Source of the DNA: Polynucleobacter sp. AM-26B4 | Lineage (GTDB): Bacteria; Pseudomonadota; Gammaproteobacteria; Burkholderiales; Burkholderiaceae | Assembly (NCBI RefSeq): GCF_018882285.1 | Contig: NZ_JACVOT010000001.1 | Location: 434,001 to 498,000, forward strand | Direction of reading: 5' to 3' | Length of the DNA stretch: 64,000 nt | In this document: positions 38,220-46,143 of the stretch, one piece after another | Layout of the letters: every line of letters begins with the position of its first letter | Numbering within the stretch: the first letter of the stretch is position 1 | Made by a program: the position numbers and the translations under genes | The notes under the pieces: generated by a model | What the model was told of the DNA's origin: nothing | The model's input: the letters and a program-made list of their open reading frames with translations, nothing else | Database searches by the model: none

Positions 38220-39175
38220 GTATTCCAATGCCTAAAACGAGACAAGATCCATAAGAAACTCGGCACTCCGATCAATGCGGTAATGATGCCTACTGGTAAC
38301 TGAGACGGAGCAATGATGGTTCTAGCAAACATATCAGCCAAAACTAAAAAAGTACCGCCCAATAAAGCAGAGGCAGGCAATAAGAACCTTTGATCAGGGC
38401 CGTGTTTTTTAATGATGCACGCTCGCAGAAGATGAGGGACCAATAATCCAACGAATCCAATCGATCCTGCGATTGACACAGCTGCGGCTGCAGATAAAGC
38501 AGACAGCAACACCATCATCCATTGGACGTAAGAGACATCAACACCCAAGGTCAAAGCCTTATCACTGCCCAATTGAAGCAAATGGATTTTTGGAGAAAGC
38601 TTCCAAACCAAAATCAACACAGATATCCAAACACCCAATATGGCGCCCACAGCTTCAAGGCTGATGACCGAGTCCAAATCACCCATCAGCCAATGAATCA
38701 TCCCAGGCATCGCCACATTTGAAGCGAAGGTGATCATGAGAGTACTGATTGCACCGCAAGCAGTGGCAATCATGACGCCCGCCAACAACATCCGTGATGG
38801 ATGAGCAGAGTAACCACCAACCAGTAACCACAACAGGAGCATCACAACGATCGCCCCCATCCAAGCACTGCCAGCAACCCAAATAGTTCCGGCACCACCC
38901 ATCATCAAGACAGCCAAAGCACCCACAGATGCTCCACCTGACACACCCAGGACAGATGGTTCAGCCAAAGGATTGCGAGTCAAGACCTGCAAAAGACTGC
39001 CAGACATTGCCAATAAACCGCCCACAGCAAATGCTGCCAACACTCTGGGTAAGCGCAATTGGTAAATGATGGCAGCGTCTGCATTAGAGACACTGCCAAT
39101 GGATAGCGCCAAAGCCACCGCTGCCAGTGATGCAATCACCAGCAAAACAAAAAGAGTGGTTTTGGATGAGGTCAT
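38216..39175 (-). CDS. btuC: Cobalamin ABC transporter permease (FecCD family)
   Basis: 319 residues with about ten membrane helices. FecCD family blocks RLPRVLAAFAVGGLLAMSG, NPLAEPSVLGVSGGAS and GFVGLLVPHLLR are clear. Substrate assignment to B12 rests on the riboswitch-controlled operon with btuB and btuD and on nearby btuF. It starts one base inside the btuB stop. Confidence 0.88.
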   Translation of the reverse strand: MTSSKTTLFVLLVIASLAAVALALSIGSVSNADAAIIYQLRLPRVLAAFAVGGLLAMSGSLLQVLTRNPLAEPSVLGVSGGASVGALAVLMMGGAGTIWVAGSAWMGAIVVMLLLWLLVGGYSAHPSRMLLAGVMIATACGAISTLMITFASNVAMPGMIHWLMGDLDSVISLEAVGAILGVWISVLILVWKLSPKIHLLQLGSDKALTLGVDVSYVQWMMVLLSALSAAAAVSIAGSIGFVGLLVPHLLRACIIKKHGPDQRFLLPASALLGGTFLVLADMFARTIIAPSQLPVGIITALIGVPSFLWILSRFRHWNT

Positions 39176-41181
39176 TATTTAAAGGTGTACCTTGTCGTTA
39201 TAAAAATAGCCCTAGGGTCTGCTGGGTAATAGTAATAGCTATTTCCATAATTATTTCCAGGCGCCAAATGAACAAATCCATACCCGCCATAATTGGCATA
39301 TCTCTTATCAAAAATATTTTTTAGCCGCAGTGCAGATTCCCAAGAACCATATTTATACGTTGCAGAGAGATCAACCGTAGCAAATGATGGTACTTTATTT
39401 TTCGTATTACTCTCATCACCCTCATAGTATTGAGATCCAACATAATTTAGATAAGTTGTATAGGTTGTATGAGATTTAGGCTTATACGCTAACCCAATTG
39501 AAGACGTAACTTTTGGCACTAATGCAACACTCTTACCATCAAATGATCCAGCTGTATATTTTGCTGATTGCAAATTAATTTTGGGGGACATTGTCCAATT
39601 TTTTGCAAGGAGAAGATCAGCATTTGCAGTTACCCCATACCTTCTAATATCAGCAGAATTGATATTTATCCCAGTAGCATGGTCATATCTAATTTCATTT
39701 GAACTATTCATTTGATAGACGGATGCTCCAAACTTTTGATTACCCGTCAAAAGCCAATCACCGCCTAGCTCTAGAGTGGTATTTTTTTGAGGGGAAAGAA
39801 TGCCTGAGAACACCCGATCATAAGTCACAGGATCCCAACCCCAATACTCATCAATATTCGCAAATCTATATGAGTTATTAGTTCTTACAAATACTTTGTT
39901 CATGTCTGAAGGACCATATTTGTAGTTAAGAGCTATATCACTTGCATTAGCTGATTGCTCTTTATTAGCATTTCTTGAAGCACCACTTACTAAATCATAT
40001 GCAGCCGCATCTTGAGTTTGCCTTCTAAATCCACCCAACAAATCTAGCTGTCTTGATAATGGCACTCTATGTGTCAAATAATATGATTGATTTATTAAAT
40101 TTGCTTTTTGAATATTGCCTGTATTTGTTACAAATGAACCCATGGCTTGAGAGTAATCAAAACCAAAAACTGATTCACCAAGATCCTGCCAGGATTTTTT
40201 AAGCCTTGGGTTTAAGTTGTAGCTCCATTTGTCATAGTTTGTTGTTTTAGCTGATAGGTTTGGCGTGTACTGGGTAGCGCCAGAATCTCTGTAATTGAAA
40301 TCAACCTCAAACAAACTTTGACTATCAATTGATTTAACAATCCCAATCAAATGATTACTTCCGTTGGTGACAGTTTTATCACCCACATTGTTCCATTTTG
40401 TTGCACGTGGATTACCTTGCCCAACTTCACCCAGAACACCCCCAGGTGTGCCATAAGACTGAGAATTGAATGAGCTATTCAAAAATACCTTATCAATCTT
40501 ATTCAGGTAATGAGTTAAACCAACATTTGCTACGCCTTGACTGGCCTGACCGTTATCTCTCCATCCCTCACTATTTGACGCAGAAAAATTAACATCAAAT
40601 TTTGTATCGTTAAATTTTTTGCCATAGTTACCAGATGCGATTGCTGTTCCAAAGCTTCCTGCAGTCACTGAAATTGAAGGGGCAGAAACTCGATCAGATC
40701 GAGTAATGATATTTATAACCCCACCTACCGCTTTGTCGCCATACTGAACGCTACCACTGCCATTTAGAATTTCAATTCTTTCGATTGAATTCATGGGGAT
40801 TGATTCCCAACGAACTGAGCCGCTATCAATTGGGTTCATTCTTTGACCATCGACCAAGATCAAAGTATTGTCTTGAGCGCTTGCACCAAATCCGCGCATA
40901 TCGACAGTGGCGCCAACGCCTAGCTGCCCGCCATTTAAATTTCTAACATTTAAATTTCCAATTTGAGACAAGGCTTCTGGAATGCTAATTACGCCACTTT
41001 CTTTTATTTGCTCTTTTGTAATAACTTCAACGAGGGCTGGCACATCAATTGTTGATTGCTCAAATCGACTTGCCGATACCACCACCGGATTAAATTCTGA
41101 GTTAGTTTGCGCATGTACGACTGTGATGGCTGCAAAAATACCTGCGCAGGCGAGCGCAACCTTGCTTGGTTTTGTAAACAT
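39175..41181 (-). CDS. btuB: TonB-dependent vitamin B12 receptor
   Basis: About 668 residues. A signal peptide (VALACAGIFAAITVVHA) is followed by a plug domain containing PVVVSASRFEQS (TonB box region) and IERIEILNGSGSVQYGDKAVGGVINIIT. A long beta-barrel ends in aromatic FITTRYTFK. The frame is open to 41232, but the ATG at 41181 starts directly before the signal peptide. The cobalamin riboswitch lies 90-265 bases upstream. The barrel region is more A+T-rich than its neighbours, which may reflect faster divergence. Confidence 0.9.
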   Translation of the reverse strand: MFTKPSKVALACAGIFAAITVVHAQTNSEFNPVVVSASRFEQSTIDVPALVEVITKEQIKESGVISIPEALSQIGNLNVRNLNGGQLGVGATVDMRGFGASAQDNTLILVDGQRMNPIDSGSVRWESIPMNSIERIEILNGSGSVQYGDKAVGGVINIITRSDRVSAPSISVTAGSFGTAIASGNYGKKFNDTKFDVNFSASNSEGWRDNGQASQGVANVGLTHYLNKIDKVFLNSSFNSQSYGTPGGVLGEVGQGNPRATKWNNVGDKTVTNGSNHLIGIVKSIDSQSLFEVDFNYRDSGATQYTPNLSAKTTNYDKWSYNLNPRLKKSWQDLGESVFGFDYSQAMGSFVTNTGNIQKANLINQSYYLTHRVPLSRQLDLLGGFRRQTQDAAAYDLVSGASRNANKEQSANASDIALNYKYGPSDMNKVFVRTNNSYRFANIDEYWGWDPVTYDRVFSGILSPQKNTTLELGGDWLLTGNQKFGASVYQMNSSNEIRYDHATGININSADIRRYGVTANADLLLAKNWTMSPKINLQSAKYTAGSFDGKSVALVPKVTSSIGLAYKPKSHTTYTTYLNYVGSQYYEGDESNTKNKVPSFATVDLSATYKYGSWESALRLKNIFDKRYANYGGYGFVHLAPGNNYGNSYYYYPADPRAIFITTRYTFK

Positions 41182-41269
41182 AGGATGAACTTTCAAAAAA
41201 CAATGGTCGCTGGCTTGTTCCCCCGCAAGCACGGAACCTTCATAACCGAGTAACGTCCCCGTAACTCAA
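41182..41269 (-). promoter_or_regulatory. btuB leader between riboswitch and start codon
   Basis: This part of the leader can form GAGTTACG/CGTTACTC and GTTCC/GGAAC stems on the minus strand. It may form the expression platform of the riboswitch, since no clear Shine-Dalgarno sequence precedes the ATG. A T-run (TTTTTTG) lies 20-25 bases before the ATG. Confidence 0.5.
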
Positions 41270-41445
41270 TTAACCATTCCAGGCCGGTATCCGGGCTCAT
41301 GAAACTAACTCAATGACCTTCCCAGCCTAAGCCAGTGGTATATCGATTGAGCCGGCACTTGCGTGCGTTCACTTACCGTTGCGGGGGCAGCACAGGTTAT
41401 CCTTTAGCCTTAGACTAATAAGACCCCTGTTTCCCGTTTAACTTT
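41270..41445 (-). ncRNA. Cobalamin riboswitch
   Basis: On the minus strand the leader reads, in order, ACGGGAAACAGGGG, CCTGTGCTGCCCCCGCAACG, GCCGGC, CCACTGG, GGGAAGG and the B12-box-like GAGCCCGGATACCGGCC (at 41283-41299). This order and these blocks are characteristic of the adenosylcobalamin riboswitch. It should repress btuB-btuC-btuD when B12 is plentiful. Its 5' end is estimated. It takes up most of the 316 bases between btuB and the plus-strand coiled-coil gene. Confidence 0.95.
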
Positions 41446-41497
41446 GGTAGATTGTTATCTTCCAAGAGCACCTAAGAACGAGAGTAGTATATACAAT

Positions 41498-41740
41498 ATG
41501 CCTATGTCAGAACTTACAAACAATTCATATAGCCGTTTGCAAGACAGTCTAGAGCGCCTAGAGGGTAAAACCAAGGCTTTACTAGAAGCTGTGGAGCAAT
41601 CCCATAAAGAACGCTTGGCCCTAGAGACCAAGATTGAAGATGCTCAAGCACGCATTCAGCAGATCTTGGAAAAACTTCCAAGCCAAGCGGATACCGGCCA
41701 ATTAGACTTACTTTCTGTCCACCCTAAGGATATGCAATGA
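41498..41740 (+). CDS. ZapB-like coiled-coil protein
   Basis: 80 residues, mainly one long coiled coil (SRLQDSLERLEGKTKALLEA and on through LETKIEDAQARIQQILEKL). It precedes zapA with a four-base overlap (ATGA), the usual place of a ZapB-type or TIGR02449-like small protein that helps bundle FtsZ at the division site. The frame extends to 41444, but the ATG at 41498 (or 41504) is chosen since the longer form would start inside the riboswitch. No Shine-Dalgarno sequence is evident. Confidence 0.75.
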   Translation: MPMSELTNNSYSRLQDSLERLEGKTKALLEAVEQSHKERLALETKIEDAQARIQQILEKLPSQADTGQLDLLSVHPKDMQ

Positions 41741-42087
41741 GCCAACACCGCATTGAACTTACATTGGCAGGTCAAAAGTTTGCGTTTTCTACAACGCCAG
41801 AACATGAAACCAGCTTAAGAGCAGCAGCTGCGATTGTCGACGAGCAACTAGAAGCAGCTTTATCAGCTGGTAACCGCAGCATTGAACGCGCCGCCATCAT
41901 GACTGCTATCAAATTAGCGGGCGACCTTCAAGCAGCCAAAATGAATCTCAGCAACACAGAAAATCCTGGTGCAAGCCTTGATCAAATGACTGCCTTGCAG
42001 GGCAAAGTTGATCAAATTGAAGCATCCGTTGATTCTGCGCTGAAAATGCTTTCCCTACCTGGTGCGCCAAGGCCAATAGTTCCTTGA
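41737..42087 (+). CDS. zapA: Cell division protein ZapA
   Basis: 116 residues. ZapA binds FtsZ and stabilises the Z ring. The N-terminal beta-rich head (IELTLAGQKFAFSTTPEHE and LRAAAAIVDEQLEAA) is followed by a coiled coil. It begins four bases inside the upstream stop. Its last dozen codons (LSLPGAPRPIVP) coincide with the predicted 5' arm of the 6S RNA. Confidence 0.92.
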   Translation: MSQHRIELTLAGQKFAFSTTPEHETSLRAAAAIVDEQLEAALSAGNRSIERAAIMTAIKLAGDLQAAKMNLSNTENPGASLDQMTALQGKVDQIEASVDSALKMLSLPGAPRPIVP

Positions 42088-42268
42088 ACCGATGCGCAAG
42101 CATCAGGCGTGGGCCATATAGTGTGGGCGCGAGCGTCTCGTTACTCACAGAGTCAGCCTTTGGGTCATACTCTCCCTGAAAGACTTGATGCACCCGAAAC
42201 ATTATTGCCATGCCACCTTGAACCTACTGGGTTCAGGATGACGGCCTAGCGGCCAAGGTGGGGAATCT
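42050..42268 (+). ncRNA. ssrS: 6S RNA
   Basis: The 3' half reads CCACCTTGAACC, GGGTTCAGGATGACGGCC and GCGGCC, closely matching the E. coli 6S 3' half. The 5' half has CCTTGAACCGAT in the position of CCCCTGAGCCGAT. A closing stem pairs TTCCCTACCTGG (42051-42062) with CCAAGGTGGGGAA (42253-42265) with one bulge. 6S RNA mimics an open promoter and binds the sigma-70 RNA polymerase holoenzyme. Its usual neighbour is zapA. The predicted 5' end lies 37 bases inside zapA, and the total of about 217 nt is a little longer than usual. Confidence 0.85.
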
Positions 42269-42296
42269 TTAAAAAGAGCTTTAGAAGGAGATTGCG

Positions 42297-42608
42297 ATGT
42301 TTAAAAAATCCATCATCACAGCAAGTTTTTTAATTGCATCAACCACCATTGCATCACCAGCATTCTCTGCAGATGTGAATAATGGCAAAACCCTTCATCA
42401 AGCCAAATGCTATCAATGCCATGCTGAAAAATCAGGCTTGGGCAATGGCGACATCATCTACACCAGGGCTGATCGTAAAGTGCAAGACCCTGCTCGCCTC
42501 AAGTTCATGGTGAGTATGTGCAACACAGAATTACGCTTGGACCTATTCCCAGAAGATGAAGCTGATTTAGTGGCTTACCTCAATCAACAGTTTTATAAAT
42601 TTAAATAA
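42297..42608 (+). CDS. Periplasmic monohaem cytochrome c
   Basis: 103 residues. A signal peptide ending in AFSA is followed by a small cytochrome c with one haem site, CYQCH. The likely axial Met is in KFMVSM. The C-terminus DEADLVAYLNQQFYKF is the typical last helix. AGAAGGAG lies six bases before the ATG, a strong site. It stands 11 bases before the TauE/SafE gene, so the two are likely co-transcribed. Partner enzyme unknown. Confidence 0.88.
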   Translation: MFKKSIITASFLIASTTIASPAFSADVNNGKTLHQAKCYQCHAEKSGLGNGDIIYTRADRKVQDPARLKFMVSMCNTELRLDLFPEDEADLVAYLNQQFYKFK

Positions 42609-42619
42609 CTGAGTAATCA

Positions 42620-43441
42620 ATGACCCTTGTTCAAATCGGTGCACTGGCAGTTCTTGGCGGTTTCACAGGCTTTGCGGCCGGTTTATTAGGGATTGGTGGG
42701 GGCATGATCATGGTGCCCTTCCTGACCTTCTTATTCACACTCTATGGCTTTCCCCTTGAAGTGGTGGTTCACATAGCCATTGCCACATCAATGGCCACCA
42801 TCATCTTTACCTCTCTATCGTCCGTGAGAGCTCATCACAAGCGTGGCGCAGTTCGCTGGGACATCGTCATTCTTTTAGTGCCAGGCATCTTGATCGGCGC
42901 TCTTTTGGGTGGCGGTAAATTATTTGCCCTACTCAAAACATCTTGGCTATCCTTGATTTTTGCTTTATTCGTTGGCTTCTCAGGCTACCAAATGTTGGCC
43001 AATAAAAAACCTAAACCAAGTCGCACCATACCAGGCAAACTTGGCATGTTTGGTGCTGGCAGTTTCATTGGATTTTTATCCAGCTTGGTTGGTGCTGGCG
43101 GTGGCTTCATATCAGTCCCCTTCATGACATGGTGCAACGTCGCGATGCACAATGCTGTTGCCACTTCTGCTGCCCTGGGATTTCCAATCGCATTGGCCAG
43201 CGCGATTGCTTACATCATCAGTGGTTACGGCAACCCCAACCTTCCCAGTGGCTCGATTGGTTACATCTACGTGCCAGCCCTTATTTGTATTGCACTGGCC
43301 AGCGTAGTGACAGCACCTCTTGGCGCTAAAGTAGCTCACCAACTCAATGTGGCACAACTTAAAAAAGTCTTTGCCTTGGTGCTGTTCGCGCTATCAGCCT
43401 ATATGCTTAACAAAGGTCTGATTACTTTGGGTCTTTATTAA
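42620..43441 (+). CDS. TauE/SafE-family sulfite/anion exporter
   Basis: 273 residues with about eight membrane helices in two similar halves, each opening with a Gly-rich loop (LLGIGGGMIMVPFL and LVGAGGGFISVPFM). This is the TauE/SafE family, exporters of sulfite or organosulfur anions. Substrate is not known here. It is followed by a hairpin shared with the convergent malonate operon. Confidence 0.9.
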   Translation: MTLVQIGALAVLGGFTGFAAGLLGIGGGMIMVPFLTFLFTLYGFPLEVVVHIAIATSMATIIFTSLSSVRAHHKRGAVRWDIVILLVPGILIGALLGGGKLFALLKTSWLSLIFALFVGFSGYQMLANKKPKPSRTIPGKLGMFGAGSFIGFLSSLVGAGGGFISVPFMTWCNVAMHNAVATSAALGFPIALASAIAYIISGYGNPNLPSGSIGYIYVPALICIALASVVTAPLGAKVAHQLNVAQLKKVFALVLFALSAYMLNKGLITLGLY

Positions 43442-43447
43442 AAAGTG

Positions 43448-43483
43448 TTTATAAAAGAACAAGGCCTTCTTGCGAAGGCCTTG
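43448..43483 (-). terminator. Intrinsic terminator of the malonate operon
   Basis: CAAGGCCTTC and GAAGGCCTTG form a perfect 10-bp stem with a four-base loop, followed on the minus strand by TTCTTTTAT. It lies 39 bases past the matB stop. It may also act weakly for the plus-strand exporter gene, which ends about 20 bases away. Confidence 0.8.
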
Positions 43484-43521
43484 CATTGACTACTCTTACC
43501 GCTCAATCAAAAATCTAAGGT

Positions 43522-45042
43522 TTAAGCATAAGTTTGGCGCAGAACATTTTTCTGCACTTTACCCATCGCATTTCTAGGCAACTCAGAAACAACGATGATT
43601 TTCTTTGGTACCTTAAAGTTTGCAATCTTGCCTTTTAGATCAGCAATCATTGCATCTGCATTGAGCTTGGCACCTGGCTTAGCAACCACAACTGCCACCA
43701 CAGCCTCACCAAAGTCAGGATGAGGCACGCCAATCACAGCACTCTCATCAACACCAGCCATGTCATCAATAAAACTCTCAATTTCTTTTGGATACACGTT
43801 GTAACCACCAGAAATGATCAAGTCTTTACTTCTGCCAACGATGCAGAGATAGCTATCAGGAACCTTGCCAGCGCTGGTCTCACCGCCCCAACGTCCAACA
43901 TCGCCTGTTTTGAACCAGCCGTCTTTGGTGAACTCTTCTTTGGTTTTTTCAGGCATGCGCCAGTAACCTTTGAATACGTTCGGACCCTTGACTTCAACAC
44001 TGCCGATTTGATTGACGCCACATAGCTTACCGTCATCTGTTGTGATGCGAACCTTGGTTTTAGGCAAAGGTAAGCCCACTGAACCCCCCACACGAGCACC
44101 CTCATATGGATTAGAAACCAACATGACTGTTTCACTCATACCGTAACGCTCAAGAATCGTGTGACCTGTTCTTTCTTTGAAAAGATTGAAGGTCTCAGTC
44201 AACAACGGAGCAGAACCAGAAACAAACAAGCGCATGTTTTTAACTGTTTGCTTGGTGAATTCTTTATCTAGCAATAGGCGCACGTAAAACGTTGGCACGC
44301 CCATCATCACTGTTGATCTTGGCATGTGCTTGATGAGTTCTTTGGTATCCAAGCGTGGCAACCAGATCATCTTGCTACCATTGAGCAAGGCTCCATGGGA
44401 AGCAACAAATAAACCATGCACGTGGAAAATTGGTAAGGCATGCAATAGAACGTCGCCTTTTTTCCAACCCCAGAACTTCTTCAGCACTTCAGCATTGCTA
44501 CCCAAGTTACCGTGGGTCAGCATCGCGCCTTTACTTCTGCCAGTAGTACCAGAGGTATACAAGATGGCCGCAAGATCATCGTCATCACGTTTGACCGTTT
44601 TGAACTTATCCGATTGTGTGGCTGCACGATCTAGGAGTGTGCCAGTTCTATCGTCACCCAAGGTGAAGACATTTTTAGTGCCGGCTTTGAATGCTACCTT
44701 TGACACCCAAGAAAAGTTCTTAGGACTGCATACCATCACGGCTGGTTCAGCATTGCCAATAAAGTACTCAATCTCGGCAGCTTGATAAGCAGTATTCAAT
44801 GGCAAATAAACCAAACCTGCTTTTAATGTAGCCAAATATAAAAAGAGTGCTTCAGGAGACTTCTCAACCTGAACTGCAACCCTGGATCCCTGAGGTAAGC
44901 GCAAGCTCGCCAAAAGGTTGGCCATTTTTGATGTGGCCTTCTCTAAATCATCCCAGCTATAAAACAAACCATCATGCGTTTCAATTGCGCATGATGGTTT
45001 ATCTTTTGGAAAGCCGGATTCTAGTAACTGATATAAATTCAT
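43522..45042 (-). CDS. matB: Malonyl-CoA synthetase
   Basis: 506 residues of the acyl-adenylate-forming family. The ATP-binding loop is YTSGTTGRSKGAML. The MatB-like block ERYGMSET followed by SNPYEGARVGGSVGLPLP and the A8/A10 core motifs (GRSKDLIISGGYNVYPKEIE and NAMGKVQKN) are present. With a malonyl-CoA decarboxylase gene in the same operon, malonate plus CoA and ATP to malonyl-CoA is the most likely reaction. It is cytoplasmic and last in the operon. Confidence 0.9.
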   Translation of the reverse strand: MNLYQLLESGFPKDKPSCAIETHDGLFYSWDDLEKATSKMANLLASLRLPQGSRVAVQVEKSPEALFLYLATLKAGLVYLPLNTAYQAAEIEYFIGNAEPAVMVCSPKNFSWVSKVAFKAGTKNVFTLGDDRTGTLLDRAATQSDKFKTVKRDDDDLAAILYTSGTTGRSKGAMLTHGNLGSNAEVLKKFWGWKKGDVLLHALPIFHVHGLFVASHGALLNGSKMIWLPRLDTKELIKHMPRSTVMMGVPTFYVRLLLDKEFTKQTVKNMRLFVSGSAPLLTETFNLFKERTGHTILERYGMSETVMLVSNPYEGARVGGSVGLPLPKTKVRITTDDGKLCGVNQIGSVEVKGPNVFKGYWRMPEKTKEEFTKDGWFKTGDVGRWGGETSAGKVPDSYLCIVGRSKDLIISGGYNVYPKEIESFIDDMAGVDESAVIGVPHPDFGEAVVAVVVAKPGAKLNADAMIADLKGKIANFKVPKKIIVVSELPRNAMGKVQKNVLRQTYA

Positions 45043-45073
45043 CTGAATCTCAACTTAAATTGTTAAACGCGGA

Positions 45074-46078
45074 TTACATTTTCGCGCCAGAGGCTTTCAC
45101 AACTTGGTTCCAACGCTTGATTTCAGCATTAACGAACTTACCAAATGCATCACCAGTCAAAGTCGGAGTTTCTGAACCATTGTTAAGCCAAATTGTTTTT
45201 AGCTCAGGTGTGTTCATCGCTTTTGTTACTTCAGCTGTCATCTTGTCGATGATTGGCTGTGGTGTGCCTTTTGGCGCCCACAAGGCATACCAGCTACTAA
45301 CTTCATAACCAGGCAAACCTGCTTCTGTTGCTGTTGGAATGTTTGGGAAAGCAGGATTACGTTTGCTTGAAGCAACTGCAATCGCTTTGATCTTACCGCT
45401 TCTGATGTGCTGAGCAGATGAACCTAGACCGTCAAACATGATGTCTACTTGACCAGCCATCAAATCAACCAATGCTGGACCAGCACCACGGTAAGGAATG
45501 TGCGTGATAAATGTCTTGCTCATTTCTTTGAACTGCTCACCAGCCAAATGGTGTGATGTGCCATTACCTGCACTGCTGAAGTTCAACTTACCAGGATTCT
45601 TTTTGGCGTAATCAATCAAACCTTTTAAATCATTCACTGGCAATTTTGGGCTGGCCACAATAATTTGTGGTGGAGCTGCAACCAAAGCCACTGGTACAAA
45701 GCTCTTCTCAATATCGTAGTCTAGTTTTGGGTACATAGATGGGGCAATCGCATGGTGAACTGCACCCATGAAGAATGTGTAACCATCTGGAGCTGCTTTA
45801 GCAGCAACACCTGCGCCCAACGTACCACCCGCACCACCCTTGTAGTCCAAAATGAACTGTTTGTTCATCTGCTTATTCATCATGGTTGATAAAGGACGTG
45901 CGAAGGCATCAGTACCGCCACCGGCTGGGAATGGCACGATGATCGTGACTGGCTTATTAGGCCAATTAGGGTCAGCCATCACAGCTGTCGAGCCCATGGA
46001 CAAGCCCACTGCAGCAACCGCTGCTACTGCACCCACTATTGAGGTCAAGCGACCCACTACATTTACTGATTTTTTCAT
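45074..46078 (-). CDS. Bug-family (TctC) periplasmic binding protein
   Basis: 334 residues. A signal peptide (up to AVMADPNWP) is followed by the Bug fold: KPVTIIVPFPAGGGTDAFAR, YDIEKSFVPVALV and PYRGAGPALVDLMAGQVD. Bug proteins bind carboxylates for tripartite tricarboxylate transporters. In this operon malonate is the likely ligand. The ATG at 46078 has GAGGAG six bases upstream; the frame runs further to 46117 without such support. No TctA or TctB membrane genes are in the window. Confidence 0.9.
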   Translation of the reverse strand: MKKSVNVVGRLTSIVGAVAAVAAVGLSMGSTAVMADPNWPNKPVTIIVPFPAGGGTDAFARPLSTMMNKQMNKQFILDYKGGAGGTLGAGVAAKAAPDGYTFFMGAVHHAIAPSMYPKLDYDIEKSFVPVALVAAPPQIIVASPKLPVNDLKGLIDYAKKNPGKLNFSSAGNGTSHHLAGEQFKEMSKTFITHIPYRGAGPALVDLMAGQVDIMFDGLGSSAQHIRSGKIKAIAVASSKRNPAFPNIPTATEAGLPGYEVSSWYALWAPKGTPQPIIDKMTAEVTKAMNTPELKTIWLNNGSETPTLTGDAFGKFVNAEIKRWNQVVKASGAKM

Positions 46079-46143
46079 TTTGTCTCCTCGTACTCTAATT
46101 AAACTATCTAAAACCACTATTACTGATTACATCAAATTGAAAC

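Noticed and set aside
39175-41181. Horizontal acquisition of btuB because of its A+T-rich barrel
   Set aside because: The gene is joined to btuC/btuD and a riboswitch with no mobile-element remnants, and outer-membrane barrels often diverge quickly.
41444-41497. N-terminal extension of the ZapB-like protein
   Set aside because: It would start at the edge of the cobalamin riboswitch and carries no coiled-coil pattern; the ATG at 41498 begins the conserved part.
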